NCBI GenBank assembly: GCA_038501625.1
Contig: JAZAYU010000359.1
Span: 62,001 to 126,000 of the forward strand
DNA length: 64,000 nucleotides
Source: Corbicula japonica
Lineage: Eukaryota; Mollusca; Bivalvia; Venerida; Cyrenidae
Direction: 5' to 3'
Shown: positions 12,789-23,354 of the stretch, piece by piece
Layout: each line of letters starts with the position of its first letter
How positions within the stretch are numbered: the stretch's first letter is position 1
Made by a program: the position numbers and the translations under genes
Notes under the pieces: model-generated
What the model was told of the DNA's origin: nothing
Databases searched by the model: none
The model's input: only the letters and a program-made list of their open reading frames with translations

Positions 12789-14183
12789 CAGGGTTGGCAT
12801 ATTGACCGGTCAATTGAGTATTGACCGGGCCGGTGGTCAATACTGGTCAATAGTGGTCATTACTGGTCAATAGTGGTCATTTCTGGTCAATACTGGTCAT
12901 TACTGGTCAATTCAATTTTATTCACAACCAAACTGTCCAAAATGTTCTTAAAATTATTTAAAATCCTTTAGGCCCTTACAATAGCCCCTGTAAGGGCCTA
13001 AATGGTACTTCATTTATGGTTTATTATTGGATAAGCCTTAAATAAACACAACTTCTTAATTGGTATGTGCCTATGTTCAATAAGCAAAAGAAATGTATTT
13101 TCCGCCGGTTAAGCAAAGCGAATTAGGTGGAAAATATTAATCTGATTGGGTAAGATCTTTTGAATGTACTAATCAAAAGGTGTTGTTTTCATTGGTTTAA
13201 TGCACGAGTTCTCATGTGTTTTGTTGGAAAATATATGGTCATTCAGCTTCGGGCATTCAAAGCTTACAGACACATTTTTTAAGTACATAGAAACTTTACG
13301 GTATATATAAACAGCATGACATACTTATAGGCATTTATGATAAGTAACAGACTGAAAAAATAAATGTAGTATGCTAAAAGTTTCAAGTTATATAATGTTT
13401 GTTATGTTTTATGTAATTTATGAAATGGATTCGTTAAAGAACATTCTGTAAGCTTTGCCCAAGTGCTCAGTACAATTCATACATTATATGAAATGTTTAC
13501 TTGCAAAGATCTGTGAGATCAAAGGAAGTGCAATCACCCCACAGCCTCCTCACCATCAATTGTCAAACACAAGTGTTAACTGGCAGGTGTATTAACACCT
13601 ACTTATGGTTATTGGATAATCCTTAAATAAACAAATAGGCATCTTAATTGACATGTTCCCAAGTTCAATAAACAATAGAAGTGTGACACAACACCCCTCC
13701 ATCTCCAGACCATCCATTCAATGATTGTCATACACTAGCATTAGTTGGCAAGAGTGTAAAACCTACTGTTGGTGCAAATTGCCTTTGCTTTAAATAAAAA
13801 AAAATCAAGTTACTGAATCATTCTTTGCTGAAAATTGATAAAACACTTACATTAAAAGAATCTTACTTTATCAAAAAAAAAACACCAGAATGAAGCCAAA
13901 AGACCCTGTTTGGGGATTTTATGATCTCAGTTACTGAGGGAAATAAGACAATTTCTAAGTGCAAAGCATGTTCAAGTGAAGTTAGTTCTAAAGTAACTTA
14001 AGTAGTCTATTAAATAAAAGTTAAATGGTTTGTTTTCTTCCTTTCTTTTATGAAAATTTTGAAAAAAAGTTCAATTGACCAGTACTGACCACTATTGACC
14101 ACTTTGGGAGAATTGACCGGGACGGTTTTAACCGGTTAAAACCGCCTGTTTTAACCAGGGGTGGTCGATTGGTGCCAACCCTG
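12789..14183. mobile_element. hAT-like non-autonomous element inserted in the minisatellite
   Basis: A 1395-bp element with inverted ends CAGGGTTGGCA (left) and TGCCAACCCTG (right). It is flanked by ATGAAGAG (12,781-12,788) and ATGGAGAG (14,184-14,191), an 8-bp target duplication with one mismatch. CAG-starting ends with an 8-bp duplication are the hallmark of the hAT superfamily. Subterminal repeats of TGGTCAATAC/TGGTCAATAG type lie at 12,830-12,912, with the complement TTGACCACTATTGACC near 14,070-14,105. No transposase frame was seen. Confidence 0.88.
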
Positions 14184-16115
14184 ATGGAGAGTTTGTCTGA
14201 CTTCATGTAGGTGGACAGACATTATGTTCGGGTCAGTTTTTCTGGATACCTGTAGGTGGATGGACTTTATGTCCGGATTCATGTAGGTCGATGGTCGGTT
14301 TGTCTGTGTACAAGTAGATGGATCAGCAGCTTGTCTGGGAACATGTACTAGGTGGATGGGCAGTTCGTCTGGGTACATGTAGGTGGACGAATATTATGTC
14401 TGGGTATATTCAGGTTTTATGAACAGTATGTCTGGGTACATAAAATTGTCTAAATAGTATGTCTGGGCCGATGTAGGTAGATGGGAAGTTTGTATGGGAA
14501 CATGTAGGAGGATGTACAGTATGTCTGGGTTAATGAAGGTGGATGGATAGTTTGTCTGGTTACATGTAGGTGGATGGACAGTATGTCTGTGTAAATGTAG
14601 GTGGATAAAAGTATGTCTGGCTACATGTAGGTGGATTGAAAGTATGTCTGGTTATAGGTAGGTGGATGGGAAGCCTGTAAGGGTACATGTAGGTGGATGG
14701 ACAGTATGTCTGGTTATATGTAGGTGGATGGGAAGCCTGTAAGGGTACATGTAGGTGGATGATCAGTATGTCTGGTTATATGTAGGTGGATGGGAAGCCT
14801 GTAAGGGTACATGTAGGTGGATTGACAGTATGTCTGGTTATATGTAGGTGGATGGGAAGCCTGTAAGGGTACATGTAGGTGGATGATAAGTATGTCTGGG
14901 TATATGTAGGTAAATGGAGAGTGTGTTTGGGTACATGTAGGTGAATGGACAGTATGTCTGGCTACATAAAGGTGGATGGACAGTTTGTCTTGATTCATGT
15001 AGGTGGATGGGCAGTTTGTCTGGGTACATGTAGGTGGATCAACACTTTGTCTGGCTACATGTAGGTTGACAGACATTATGTTCGGGTAAGTTTTTCTGGA
15101 TACTTGTAGATGGATGGACTGTATGTCCGGATTCATGTAGGTCGATGGTCGGTTTGTCTGTGTACATGTAGATGGATCGGCAGCTTGTCTGGGAACATGC
15201 ACTAGGTGGATGGGCAGTTCATCTGGGTACATGTAGGTGGAAGAACATTATGTCTGGGTATATGAAGGTTGTATGGATTAGCAGTTTGTCTGGGTAGACG
15301 TAGGTGGATGAACAGTAGGTCTGGGTACAGGTAGATGGAGGGACAGTTTGTCTGGCTAGATATAGGTTGATGGGCAGTTTGTCTGGGTACATGTAGGTAG
15401 ATGGGCAGTTTGTCTGGGTACATGTAGGTAGATGGGCAGTTTGTCTGGGTACATGTAGGTGGATGATCAGTTTAACAGGTTACAAGTAGTTGGATAGACA
15501 GTTTGATTGGGTACATGTAGGTGGATGGTCAGTTTGTCTGGATTCATGTAGATGGATGAACTTGGATATATGTAAGTTGACGGGAAAGTGTGTATGGGTA
15601 CATGTAGGTGGACAGGCAGTTTATCTGAGAACATAAAGATGGATGAGCAGTTTGTTTGCGTACATGAAGGTGAATGGTCCGTTTGTCTGGGTACATGAAG
15701 GTGGGTGGCTAGTATGTCCGGCTAGATGTAGGTTTGATAGACAATATGCCTAGGTACATGTAGGTGATTGGTCAGTTTGTCTGGGTACATGTAGGTAGAT
15801 AAAAAGTATGTCTATGTACATGTAGGTGGTTGGGCGGGTTATCTGGGTACATGTAGGTGGATGGGCAGTTTGTCTGGGTACATTAAGGTAGATGAACAGT
15901 TTGTCTGGGCACATGTAGGTGGATGGGCAGGTTGTCTGGGTACATGTAGGTGGATGGGCAGGTTGTCTGGGAACATGTAGGTGGATGGGCAGTTTGTCTG
16001 TGTACATGAAGGTAGATGAACAGTACGTCTCGGTAGATGTAGGTTGATGGGCAGTTTGTCTGGGTACATGTAGGTGGATGAACAGTTTAACTGGTTACAA
16101 GTCGTTGGATAGACA
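14184..16115. repeat. 31-bp minisatellite, block 2
   Basis: Roughly 60 units of the same 31-bp repeat as block 1. The spacing is exact in places: TTGTCTGGG occurs at 15,901 and again at 15,932. A longer period is visible at 14,640-14,890, where a two- to three-unit module with GGAAGCCTGTAAGGGTACAT repeats several times. The long - strand open frames through it are artefacts. Confidence 0.95.
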
Positions 16116-16944
16116 GTTTGACATAGATAATTTCATTTTGTGAAATTTTTAACATTTAGTGAATTTGTGATTTTAAGACGATTTGAAGACGTTTTGGTCT
16201 TATGTAAAATTGTATCATAGATTGTAACCATTGTGTTTTTAAATATAAGGTAAATATTAAGGGGTCGGTTTCAACTTTTAGAAGAAGAAATTGTTTAAAT
16301 GCAAAGCTAGTTAGCGAGGCCAACTGGATGGCTTAAAGTAGTTAGCGAGGCCAATATTTGTGCTACCGAAAGGTTTCCGCGTTCTCTGTGTGAGCTTGCT
16401 CCTCAGACAGGTTACTTAGTACGTAGTACTATTATAGTGTTGTAACACAAAGGCAGAATCAGATATACAGTGTACGGTTCCTTCGAGTGTTGCCGTAGTC
16501 TCTTACGAAGCCCAGTTTCTGAGAAGGCAGCATAGATTGAACAATCTGTTATCAGGATTCTTAGAGTCTATAGGAGTTGGAACTCCATACGGTTAGGACT
16601 TCATAGTCTCAACATAATAGTGGTGGCTGACGTCCACAGAGTTGAAGCTGCTCGATAGATAGTCCATAGAAAGAAAGTTGTGGCTTAAAAAGGAATTTGT
16701 TGAGGCCACAACGTCTGTGATCAACATTAATTAGTTTTCACTAAAAATCATTGTAAATCACATAGCTCAACATTTCATTTCAATCATATAAGCAAAGTAG
16801 CTAGCTTGAGAAAAATTACTATTTAGTTGGTATAACAATCACAGTCTAAAGCATCGCCACCTTGTTAACAAACCCGTATATATTGTTCAAGGCTATAAGG
16901 TTGAACAGTCTTAGATAAAGACATAGGTTCTGTCGGTAGCTTTT
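16116..16944. other. unidentified insert between minisatellite blocks
   Basis: About 830 bp of non-repetitive DNA separating two blocks of the same 31-bp array, so probably an insertion. A GTTAGCGAGGCCAA phrase occurs twice (around 16,308 and 16,341). I could not find convincing inverted ends, LTR ends or a target duplication. No protein match is visible. Confidence 0.5.
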
Positions 16945-17230
16945 GACAGTGGATGGTCAGTTTGTCTGGGTTCATGTAGATGGATGAACATGGATACATG
17001 TAGGTTGACGGGGAAGAGTGTCTGGGTACATGTAGGTGGATAGACTGTTTATCTGAATACATAGATGGGCAGTTTATCTGGGTACATGTAGGTAGATGAA
17101 CAGTCGGTCTGGATACATGTGTACTGAACAAAATAATATGTATGTGGATTGGCAGTTTATTTCAATACATGTAGGTGGATTGGCAGTTTGTCTGGGTACA
17201 TGTAAGTGAGTCAGCAAATTGTCAGGGTAT
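16945..17230. repeat. 31-bp minisatellite, block 3
   Basis: About nine degenerate units of the same 31-bp repeat as the preceding blocks, with more indels. The array fades out near 17,230. Confidence 0.85.
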
Positions 17231-17239
17231 ATATTAATT

Positions 17240-18967
17240 AATCGGTCGTTTGTCTTCTTGCATGCAAGTTTTTATCAAACTTGAGATGGCTTTGCGTTTT
17301 CGTCGGGACAGCACTTCATTTTAGCCAGTTTGAAAAAAAAAGTTATTTACACTCTAACTGAAGTGTATTGTTTCATGTTCTGTATATAATTAGCAGAAAA
17401 CACTTTAGCCCGGAACATTTATTTCTTATTAATTTACAAGGGCATATAACGCTAAAACATGATGAACAATACGTTGACAACTTATCTACTCAAAGCTTGA
17501 GCGATTTGATAAGTTCTTATTTGTCATCAGTCGTATGTATTTTCTTTGTATGCTAGTTTCGTTTCTTCCAAATGTCATGCGAGATTTTGAGGAAAACCGT
17601 TTTGTCTTGGATTCAGTTATTGAATGTATTGACAATATGATTTTTAATTGTTTTCTTTATTGAGTCAAATACGATTTAGTTACAACCCAGGGTCAAATTT
17701 AGAACATTCTGAAATTAAAAGGGATTTTATGTATATAAAATTGGGGACTTTGAAGTAACTTTTATAAACAGGGATGCTGTTGATTAATAGGGTTAAATAT
17801 TTTACCTACTAACGATGGGTCCTGTTCAAACAAAAAAACAAAACAATTTAAAGCAGTTTTCTGGTTTCCTGACCTTTAATTACTTAAATGCATTTTAAGC
17901 CGAATTAATTATAACATTCGCCACACTGTTCCACTGTCAATTATTACAATGAACGCTTTCATTGAAGACTGGAATTGGTAACTGCTCAAAAATAGAGTTT
18001 ACAAAGTTCTTTCTAATGACAAAGTGACCGGTTAGAACTACGGTTGAAGGTCTACCTCATCATAACGGTTATTAAACAAATCAAACTCTAGTTGAAATTG
18101 GTGTACGTTGATGGTCTACCTCATGGTAACTGTCATTAAACACAACGAACGATAGCTGATATATGTGTTAATAATGTAGGAGAATAAAGATTGTGGAAAG
18201 AAATCCTGCTGTCAGAGGGATTATTTTGGGCAAAAGAAAAGTAACAACTTTGAAATTGCTACAGGGTAGCAAAATTACAAGTTGTTTGTGCAAACCGTGG
18301 CCAGATGGTTAGCAGGGGGCGTAGTGTCATGCGTAGTTTCTTATTGTATCAGCGTGCGCATCGCAAGATAAACGAACCATAAGTAAAGTGACTGAAAATA
18401 CATTTATCCCTCAGTTTTAAAGTTAGCAACGTTTGTGTATTATGAATTATTTGACGTAAAGAACAAAATGACATTATTATTTGTGTGATATTATTAATTA
18501 CCCATATAACATGACTTTTAACCTAGAAAAATTAATGTACACATTAATATTTATATATTTTCCTATATTTATTTTGAACAATTAGTTCTTCTCCTAGCAG
18601 ACGTTCGATTGTACGTACATTTTTACATAATATTTTTCCCAGATTGTAATAATGGTTGAAGTCTGTTAGAAATAGCATTCTGAATCAGCGTGGAATCCAG
18701 TTTGGGTAGATACGTGGCGAGCGCTTTTTAACGCAACTTTCATAAAATATATCCATTAAGATTTTTTAAGTGTTCAAACATTCCTAAATTATATATTTTT
18801 TAAACATGGACATATCTAACATAAAATGATTCAATTTGAAATCGAACGATGATAATTCTTAAACGAAAGTTCGCGCTCAGAATTCTTTAATATTTTTCAT
18901 ACATAACGACAAAAACATGCTATATATTTCAGGTGTGGGCGTGTTTTAAGTGAGCCTTATAACTGTA
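17240..18967. other. gene-free DNA upstream of the NLR gene
   Basis: No convincing exon. A duplicated segment of about 75 bp occurs at 18,030-18,150 (GGTCTACCTCAT and a GGTTATTAAAC / GTCATTAAACA tail, twice). The promoter of the downstream gene must lie here or in the adjacent SINE, but no TATA or initiator could be singled out. Confidence 0.4.
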
Positions 18968-19260
18968 AAGGTAAAGGTATGGGTATGGGTTTATAGTCTG
19001 AAATAACTGACGTTTTCAACCGACTTTCACAATTACCCCCGATCACTGGGTATAAGTCGTCCGTTAACAGTCGGCGCCGTAGGCAGCCACGGAACATTAG
19101 CTTATATTCCTCAAAGGTACCCATTTATACACCTGGGTGGAGAGAAGCGATGAAGGCTTAATTTCTTGCTTAAGGAAATTAACGGCCGGACTGAGGCTCG
19201 AACCCGGGACCCCTGGATCCCCAAGCGATCGCTCAACCACTGGACCACCGCTGCCTTCTG
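18968..19260 (-). mobile_element. tRNA-headed SINE abutting the NLR start
   Basis: Read on the - strand, the element starts with a tRNA-like head: an A-box-like GGTGGTCCAGTGGTTGAG and a B-box-like GGGTTCGAGCC. It ends in a short simple repeat of ACCCATACC/TTTACC type. TAACTGTA is present at both 18,960-18,967 and 19,261-19,268, consistent with a target-site duplication. Its 5' end lies 14 bp from the ATG proposed for the NLR gene, in antisense orientation, so it occupies the likely 5' UTR or core promoter. The open frame across it on the - strand is not a gene. Confidence 0.8.
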
Positions 19261-19274
19261 TAACTGTAGATGAC

Positions 19275-19328
19275 ATGGAGTCGACGTGGTGTAGCAAACA
19301 AAAGGAGGGATCACGTTCAGTTCTTCAG
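19275..19328 (+). CDS. NLR (CARD-NACHT-LRR) gene, exon 1
   Basis: Proposed first coding exon of 18 codons, starting at an ATG in a GACATGG context (purine at -3, G at +4) and ending in CAG followed by the splice donor GTGAATAC at 19,329. It ends in phase 0, matching the phase-0 start of exon 2 after a 273-bp intron. The peptide begins MESTWCSKQ and has no recognisable domain or signal peptide. The choice of this exon rests on the start context, donor and phase only, so it is the least certain part of the gene model. An alternative first exon further upstream is possible. Confidence 0.55.
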
Positions 19329-19601
19329 GTGAATACTTGAATTCTTCATTCGCGAATTGATTATATGATGTCATTTCATTAAAACAATAATGATGTTTAA
19401 TGTCACTCACTTTTAGTACCATATGCTCATTAAAATTTGAGAAAGAGACATGTGGTTGTTGTACGATTGAAAAAAAAGCACTTTAGCAACCATATTGAAC
19501 TGATAAACATCATGATTAACTAAACAGTGTACATTTAGTAATTAAAACTATTAAATATGCACTATCAGAATTTAGTAAAACTGTTCCTAAACTACTTTTA
19601 G

Positions 19602-19766
19602 AGCTACAATTTAGATTCCGAGATTATAGAGCCGGACCCAGTGAGTTCGGAACTGTCAGCTTTGGAAAAAATGTACTCAGCACTAGTGGACCTTATAGAG
19701 CCGGGCGCACTACTTGATAGGTTATCGGAACTTGGATTTCCTCCAATCACTATTCAGGAAATTAGG
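19602..19766 (+). CDS. NLR gene, exon 2 (first half of CARD)
   Basis: A 55-codon exon preceded by the acceptor CTACTTTTAG and followed by the donor GTATGA. It enters and leaves in phase 0; an in-frame TAG formed by the acceptor shows that the coding segment cannot extend upstream. The translation (residues 19-73 of the product) carries the start of a caspase-recruitment-type helical bundle: LEKMYSALVDLIEPGALLD, then RLSELGFPPITIQEIR. This matches the usual CARD pattern of a first helix, a leucine-rich second helix and the phrase hT..E.EEI. The domain is completed by exon 3, so an intron of 270 bp splits the CARD, a common arrangement. Confidence 0.8.
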
Positions 19767-20036
19767 GTATGACACATCATATTTAATAAGTACTTTATAT
19801 TTAGAAGTTGTTACAATATATATCATGTACGAATGTAGTTGCTATTAATTTATTGACTAACATCATTATATACAATCATTGTCAACTTCACTAAAAGACC
19901 CAAGTATGAAATAAATACAAAATACGTGACTGTTAACTGATAAGTTTTTCTGATAAATGCGTTATCAAAATTGTAAAAAAATATTCAACTTGTTACATTG
20001 TTTTCGAATTCTATTATCGTACATGCCTCGCTGTAG

Positions 20037-20250
20037 GATGAACGATTAACAAGTAACAAAAATAGGAAACTCCTCGACGCAGTTCGAAAAGGAGGAAATC
20101 AGGAATATAGTATCTTAAAATCAAGCCTGGAGCAAAGTGGCCAGAAGCAGATTTGCACGTTACTGGAAAAAACAGGAAAGGGAGAAAATACGTCAGATTT
20201 GCTGCGAGAACTTCACGAGAAAACAACAGAAGAAAACAAGTCATACAGAG
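20037..20250 (+). CDS. NLR gene, exon 3 (second half of CARD)
   Basis: Starts after the acceptor CCTCGCTGTAG in phase 0 and ends at GAG before the donor GTAAACC, in phase 1. It encodes residues 74-144. The sequence DERLTSNKNRKLLDAVRKGG, then a segment with SLEQSGQKQICTLLE, is a close fit to CARD helices 3-6 (usual pattern: R..K...LLD.L..RG...F..F...L...GQ..L...L). It is followed by a hydrophilic linker. Read together with exon 2 it gives one CARD of about 85 residues. CARDs mediate homotypic assembly with other CARD proteins, so the product probably nucleates a signalling or cell-death complex in the cytoplasm. Confidence 0.82.
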
Positions 20251-20399
20251 GTAAACCTTATTATTATAACCACCGATGACAGAAATAGGCAACATATTTT
20301 TGGAAAGATTATGTTTTAAAAAAATTACAACAAAAAAATTGAAAACGAACAAACCTAGTTTTCTTTTGGCATAAACATTTTAATTGTTCATGATTGTAT

Positions 20400-20535
20400 G
20401 AAAAGCCGGCGGTTGCATGCCAGTTGCTAGTTGCCAAATGCCAGTTGCCAATTTTCATGCACTAGTTGTTAACTGCTAATTGCCAAATGCTAAATGCCAG
20501 TTGCTTATTGCCAATTGCTTTTTGCCAAATGCCCG
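20400..20535. repeat. TTGCCAAATGCCAG low-complexity tract
   Basis: A degenerate repeat of 7-14 bp words (GCCAGTTGCC, AATTGCCAAATGC). A related phrase on the opposite strand (GGCATCTGATATTTGGCAAT) appears near 20,748-20,766, so the two could pair. Confidence 0.7.
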
Positions 20536-21034
20536 AGTCAAATATAACAAAGTGTGCTAGAATTTAATTTTGCGAATTTTGATCATCTGTCGTGAAGATG
20601 TTTCAAGAATGGAACCAGACCATAGAAAACTTTAGCAGTTTTTGAAGAACTGTTGGTCTGGCTCTATTCCTTCTTATATATCATTATAGATGATCAAATG
20701 CACCAACCTTCTAGCAAATGTTGTTTTGTTTTGGCATCTAATATGTGGCATCTGATATTTGGCAATAAGCAATTGTGAATAAGAAACTGCCATTTGGCAT
20801 TTAAATTTTAGTATTTTACAAAATACTTGCACAATAATAATAATAATCTTTTTGTTTGTATAAACATAATGATTCTCTTTCATAGTAATTCAGCGATATC
20901 AATAAGTGGCACCGTCACTTTTATTATTAATTCAGTTAATTTTCACTTAACCTACTGATCACTTGCATAGCGCTGATTTTCTTTCACAGCTCTTAAAAAC
21001 CGTGTTATATAAGGACCAGTGCCATTCGATTTAA

Positions 21035-21655
21035 TGTTTGTTTAAGGTGAATTTATGTTCAATGAGGGATCATTGTTGGTTTGAAATTGATCTGCTAAAA
21101 TGTTGGCACTGAATGGGTCTATATCTGAGACGTCTTCTTCAACTTGGTGCAGTAACCTTCGGTTTCGGCGGTAAATACGACCATCCCTAGTTTGTACTGT
21201 ATACGACCTGTTATCATGCTATGCTAAAACTTTGGCAGGTTTCCATGACCTTCCAAATTGCATCTAACTGCGTCATTTTCTGCTAGAGGTTTAAGTGATC
21301 GGCATTTTGTGTGTATCCGCACTCAAGGGGTGTATTTCTGTATTCCAAAAATGCCAAATATGGACTCTGACCAGTATCCTTAGCTTTTTTCATGAGCTTT
21401 TTTGCAATGCCCACACCCTTTTCTGCTAATGAATTTCCTTGGGGATGAAATGGAGATGATGTTATGTGATTGAAACCTCAGGACTTGACAAACTGGTCAA
21501 ACTCCGCGCTCGATAACTGAGGATCATTGTCGCTCACGTGTATATCACATATACCATTTCGTGACTGATGAACTTGCAGTTTTTGAATAACTGCGGAAGA
21601 ACGCGTTTCTGGTAAAAAGTCGACTTCGAAAAATCGGCTGTAATAATCGACTGTA
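21035..21655 (-). pseudogene. Ty3-type integrase relic, C-terminal part
   Basis: Read on the - strand this continues the integrase fragment at 22,296-22,820. Recognisable pieces are the end of the catalytic core (a DNDPQ phrase near 21,530, then SPFHPQGN, KAKDTGQ and FLEYRNTPLE) and, at 21,050-21,200, the C-terminal end with RDGRIYRRNRR. Several stops and frame changes make it non-functional. It encoded the enzyme inserting retrotransposon DNA into the chromosome. No LTR was recognised, so this is a fragment. Split from its other half by the TIR element at 21,656-22,295. Confidence 0.8.
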
Positions 21656-22295
21656 AAGGTGGGCTCAGATCAACTCGATCAAGCCCGATCAAGCGATCGG
21701 GTACTGGTCTGGGTCGGTCGGCATGATTGATCGGGAGTGGTCGGGGAGGTCTACCTTGGTCGGCATCGCTCGGGCTTTCTACCCGAATTTTTTTGACATG
21801 TCAAAAAAATTCGTGTAGCGATCGTGTAGCCAAGCGGTCGAGAAGAGCTCGGGAAGAGCTCGGGAAGCTCGGGAAGCGATCGTGTATTGATCGAGTTGAA
21901 GATCGAGTTGATCGAGAAACAATCGTGTAGCGATCTTGTTTGGTCGGATTGGCATCTCTAACCCGATCTGTACCCGATCATCTCGACTTCTACTCGAGTA
22001 ATATACGATCTGGTCGGGGAAAAATCTGACACCGATCGAGCAGAGATCCAGTAGGTCGAGTTGAGATCGTGTAGGGATCGTGTAAAGGTCGGGATGATCG
22101 AGCGGAAATCGGAAAGGTGGTCGGGTTGACGTCGTGAAGGAGTCGTGAATAATCGTGTGTGAATCGTGTGTGATCGACAAGAGGTCGAGAAGAAGTCGTG
22201 TATACGCCTTTTAGTCGAGCTTGGTCGGGCCTGATCGGGGAATTTGGGTGATCGGGATGATCGAGTTGATCTGATCGGCAGTGGGAACCCAGCTT
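21656..22295. mobile_element. GATC-rich TIR element nested in the integrase relic
   Basis: A 640-bp insertion with inverted ends AAGGTGGGCTC (left) and GAACCCAGCTT (right), flanked by TA on both sides (or by a mutated TTA). The interior is extraordinarily rich in CGATC/GATCG words, several hundred bases of them on both strands. It interrupts the Ty3 integrase frame exactly between a Leu-Leu pair and the following Val-Asp-Tyr-Tyr, so removing it rejoins the domain. There is no transposase. Ends and duplication resemble the Harbinger/ISL2EU type, but the assignment is tentative. The ORFs within it are by-products of the repeat. Confidence 0.85.
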
Positions 22296-22820
22296 TAGAA
22301 GATATTCTTTTCCATCAAAGTTGAATAGATCAACGCCAATTTTCTGATATGGCCTGTATCGAAATTCTGTCGATATCATTGGCTCTTTTACGTTCGAGTC
22401 GCGATGCGTTAGACAAACCGAACATTGAAGCACATGTTCAGTAATTTGTTTAATCATGCCTGGCCAAAACAAACTATCCTTTGCGCGTTCTAGAGTTTTG
22501 GTAACTCCGAGGTGACCTGTATGTACTTGATTTATCATTTCATTTCTCAGCGAGCGTTCGGTATAACAATAGTATGACCTCTAAATATAAGGTTATCGCG
22601 ATGATTCCAAAATTCAATTATTTCTGGCACACAGCCTGCTCTCGATTCTGGCCATCCTTCAATTATAGCCTGTTTTAACTTTAACATTTGAGCATCGCAT
22701 ATAATTGCTGACTGAACAATTTTTAATCGCTTGTCAGTCACGAATAGATGCTGCTTTACAGCGTGAACATGTAATTCAAGGCATTCAATAAATGTTGGGC
22801 TAGTTTCCGCAAGGTATTGG
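22296..22820 (-). pseudogene. Ty3-type integrase relic, N-terminal part
   Basis: On the - strand the sequence shows a linker (EIIEFWNHRDNLIFRGHTI), then an integrase zinc-binding H2C2 domain (His and His in HTGHLGVTKT, two Cys in CSVC), then the start of the catalytic core (GVDLFNFDGKEYLL). A frameshift near 22,540-22,550 separates the two halves of the open frame. The relatives are pol polyproteins of Ty3/mdg4 LTR retrotransposons. RT and gag are absent. Confidence 0.85.
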
Positions 22821-23354
22821 CGATTTCACCATTTTTATGTCTAATAAAAATGGCAAAACAGGAAAATCGTTTTGTCCGTCCTTATCGTTGGCTATAACCT
22901 ATTCATTTCTTATGGTTATATCAAGGAGCCGAAATGTGTTGTGTGTGTAAAATCATAAGTTCAATAATGTTCATTTCTTATATGACTTCTAAAGTTCCGG
23001 TCGCCTGGCATATCATTTATTGAGCATACGAATATTAAATGTCATGTGAAATTGGAAGTAATTTCTTACCTTGAAAAGAGACTTTCTGTGGAAGTCCAAA
23101 CTTCCTATACTTCCACCTTTGTCAACAATCACTGATACACAAAGACAGTCCATAATAAGGACAACAATGTCTTAGAATCTTATTCACTAAGCCATAGCAG
23201 AAATGTACAAAACTCATTTTCAAAGTAACTTAACACCAACAATTTGTCAGCCATGTTTGTTTACTAATTTCTCAAATCGCAAGGTATGGTATATCATATA
23301 GGACATAACTTTCAATAATATTATTGAAATATCTGCCTTTTGAATTGAAGGTTA

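Noticed and set aside
14714..15232. Second long - strand open frame (172 codons) of the same composition
   Set aside because: Also produced by the 31-bp array. Unit length not divisible by three moves the same peptide through all frames.
16218..16874. Solo LTR between minisatellite blocks (TGTAAC...GTTAACA)
   Set aside because: No matching 5-bp flanking duplication and no primer-binding or polyadenylation pattern could be shown.
22000..22285. Open frames rich in Arg, Ser, Asp and Pro within 21,656-22,295
   Set aside because: They arise from the CGATC-rich TIR element. Only the part beyond 22,296 is a genuine (dead) integrase fragment.
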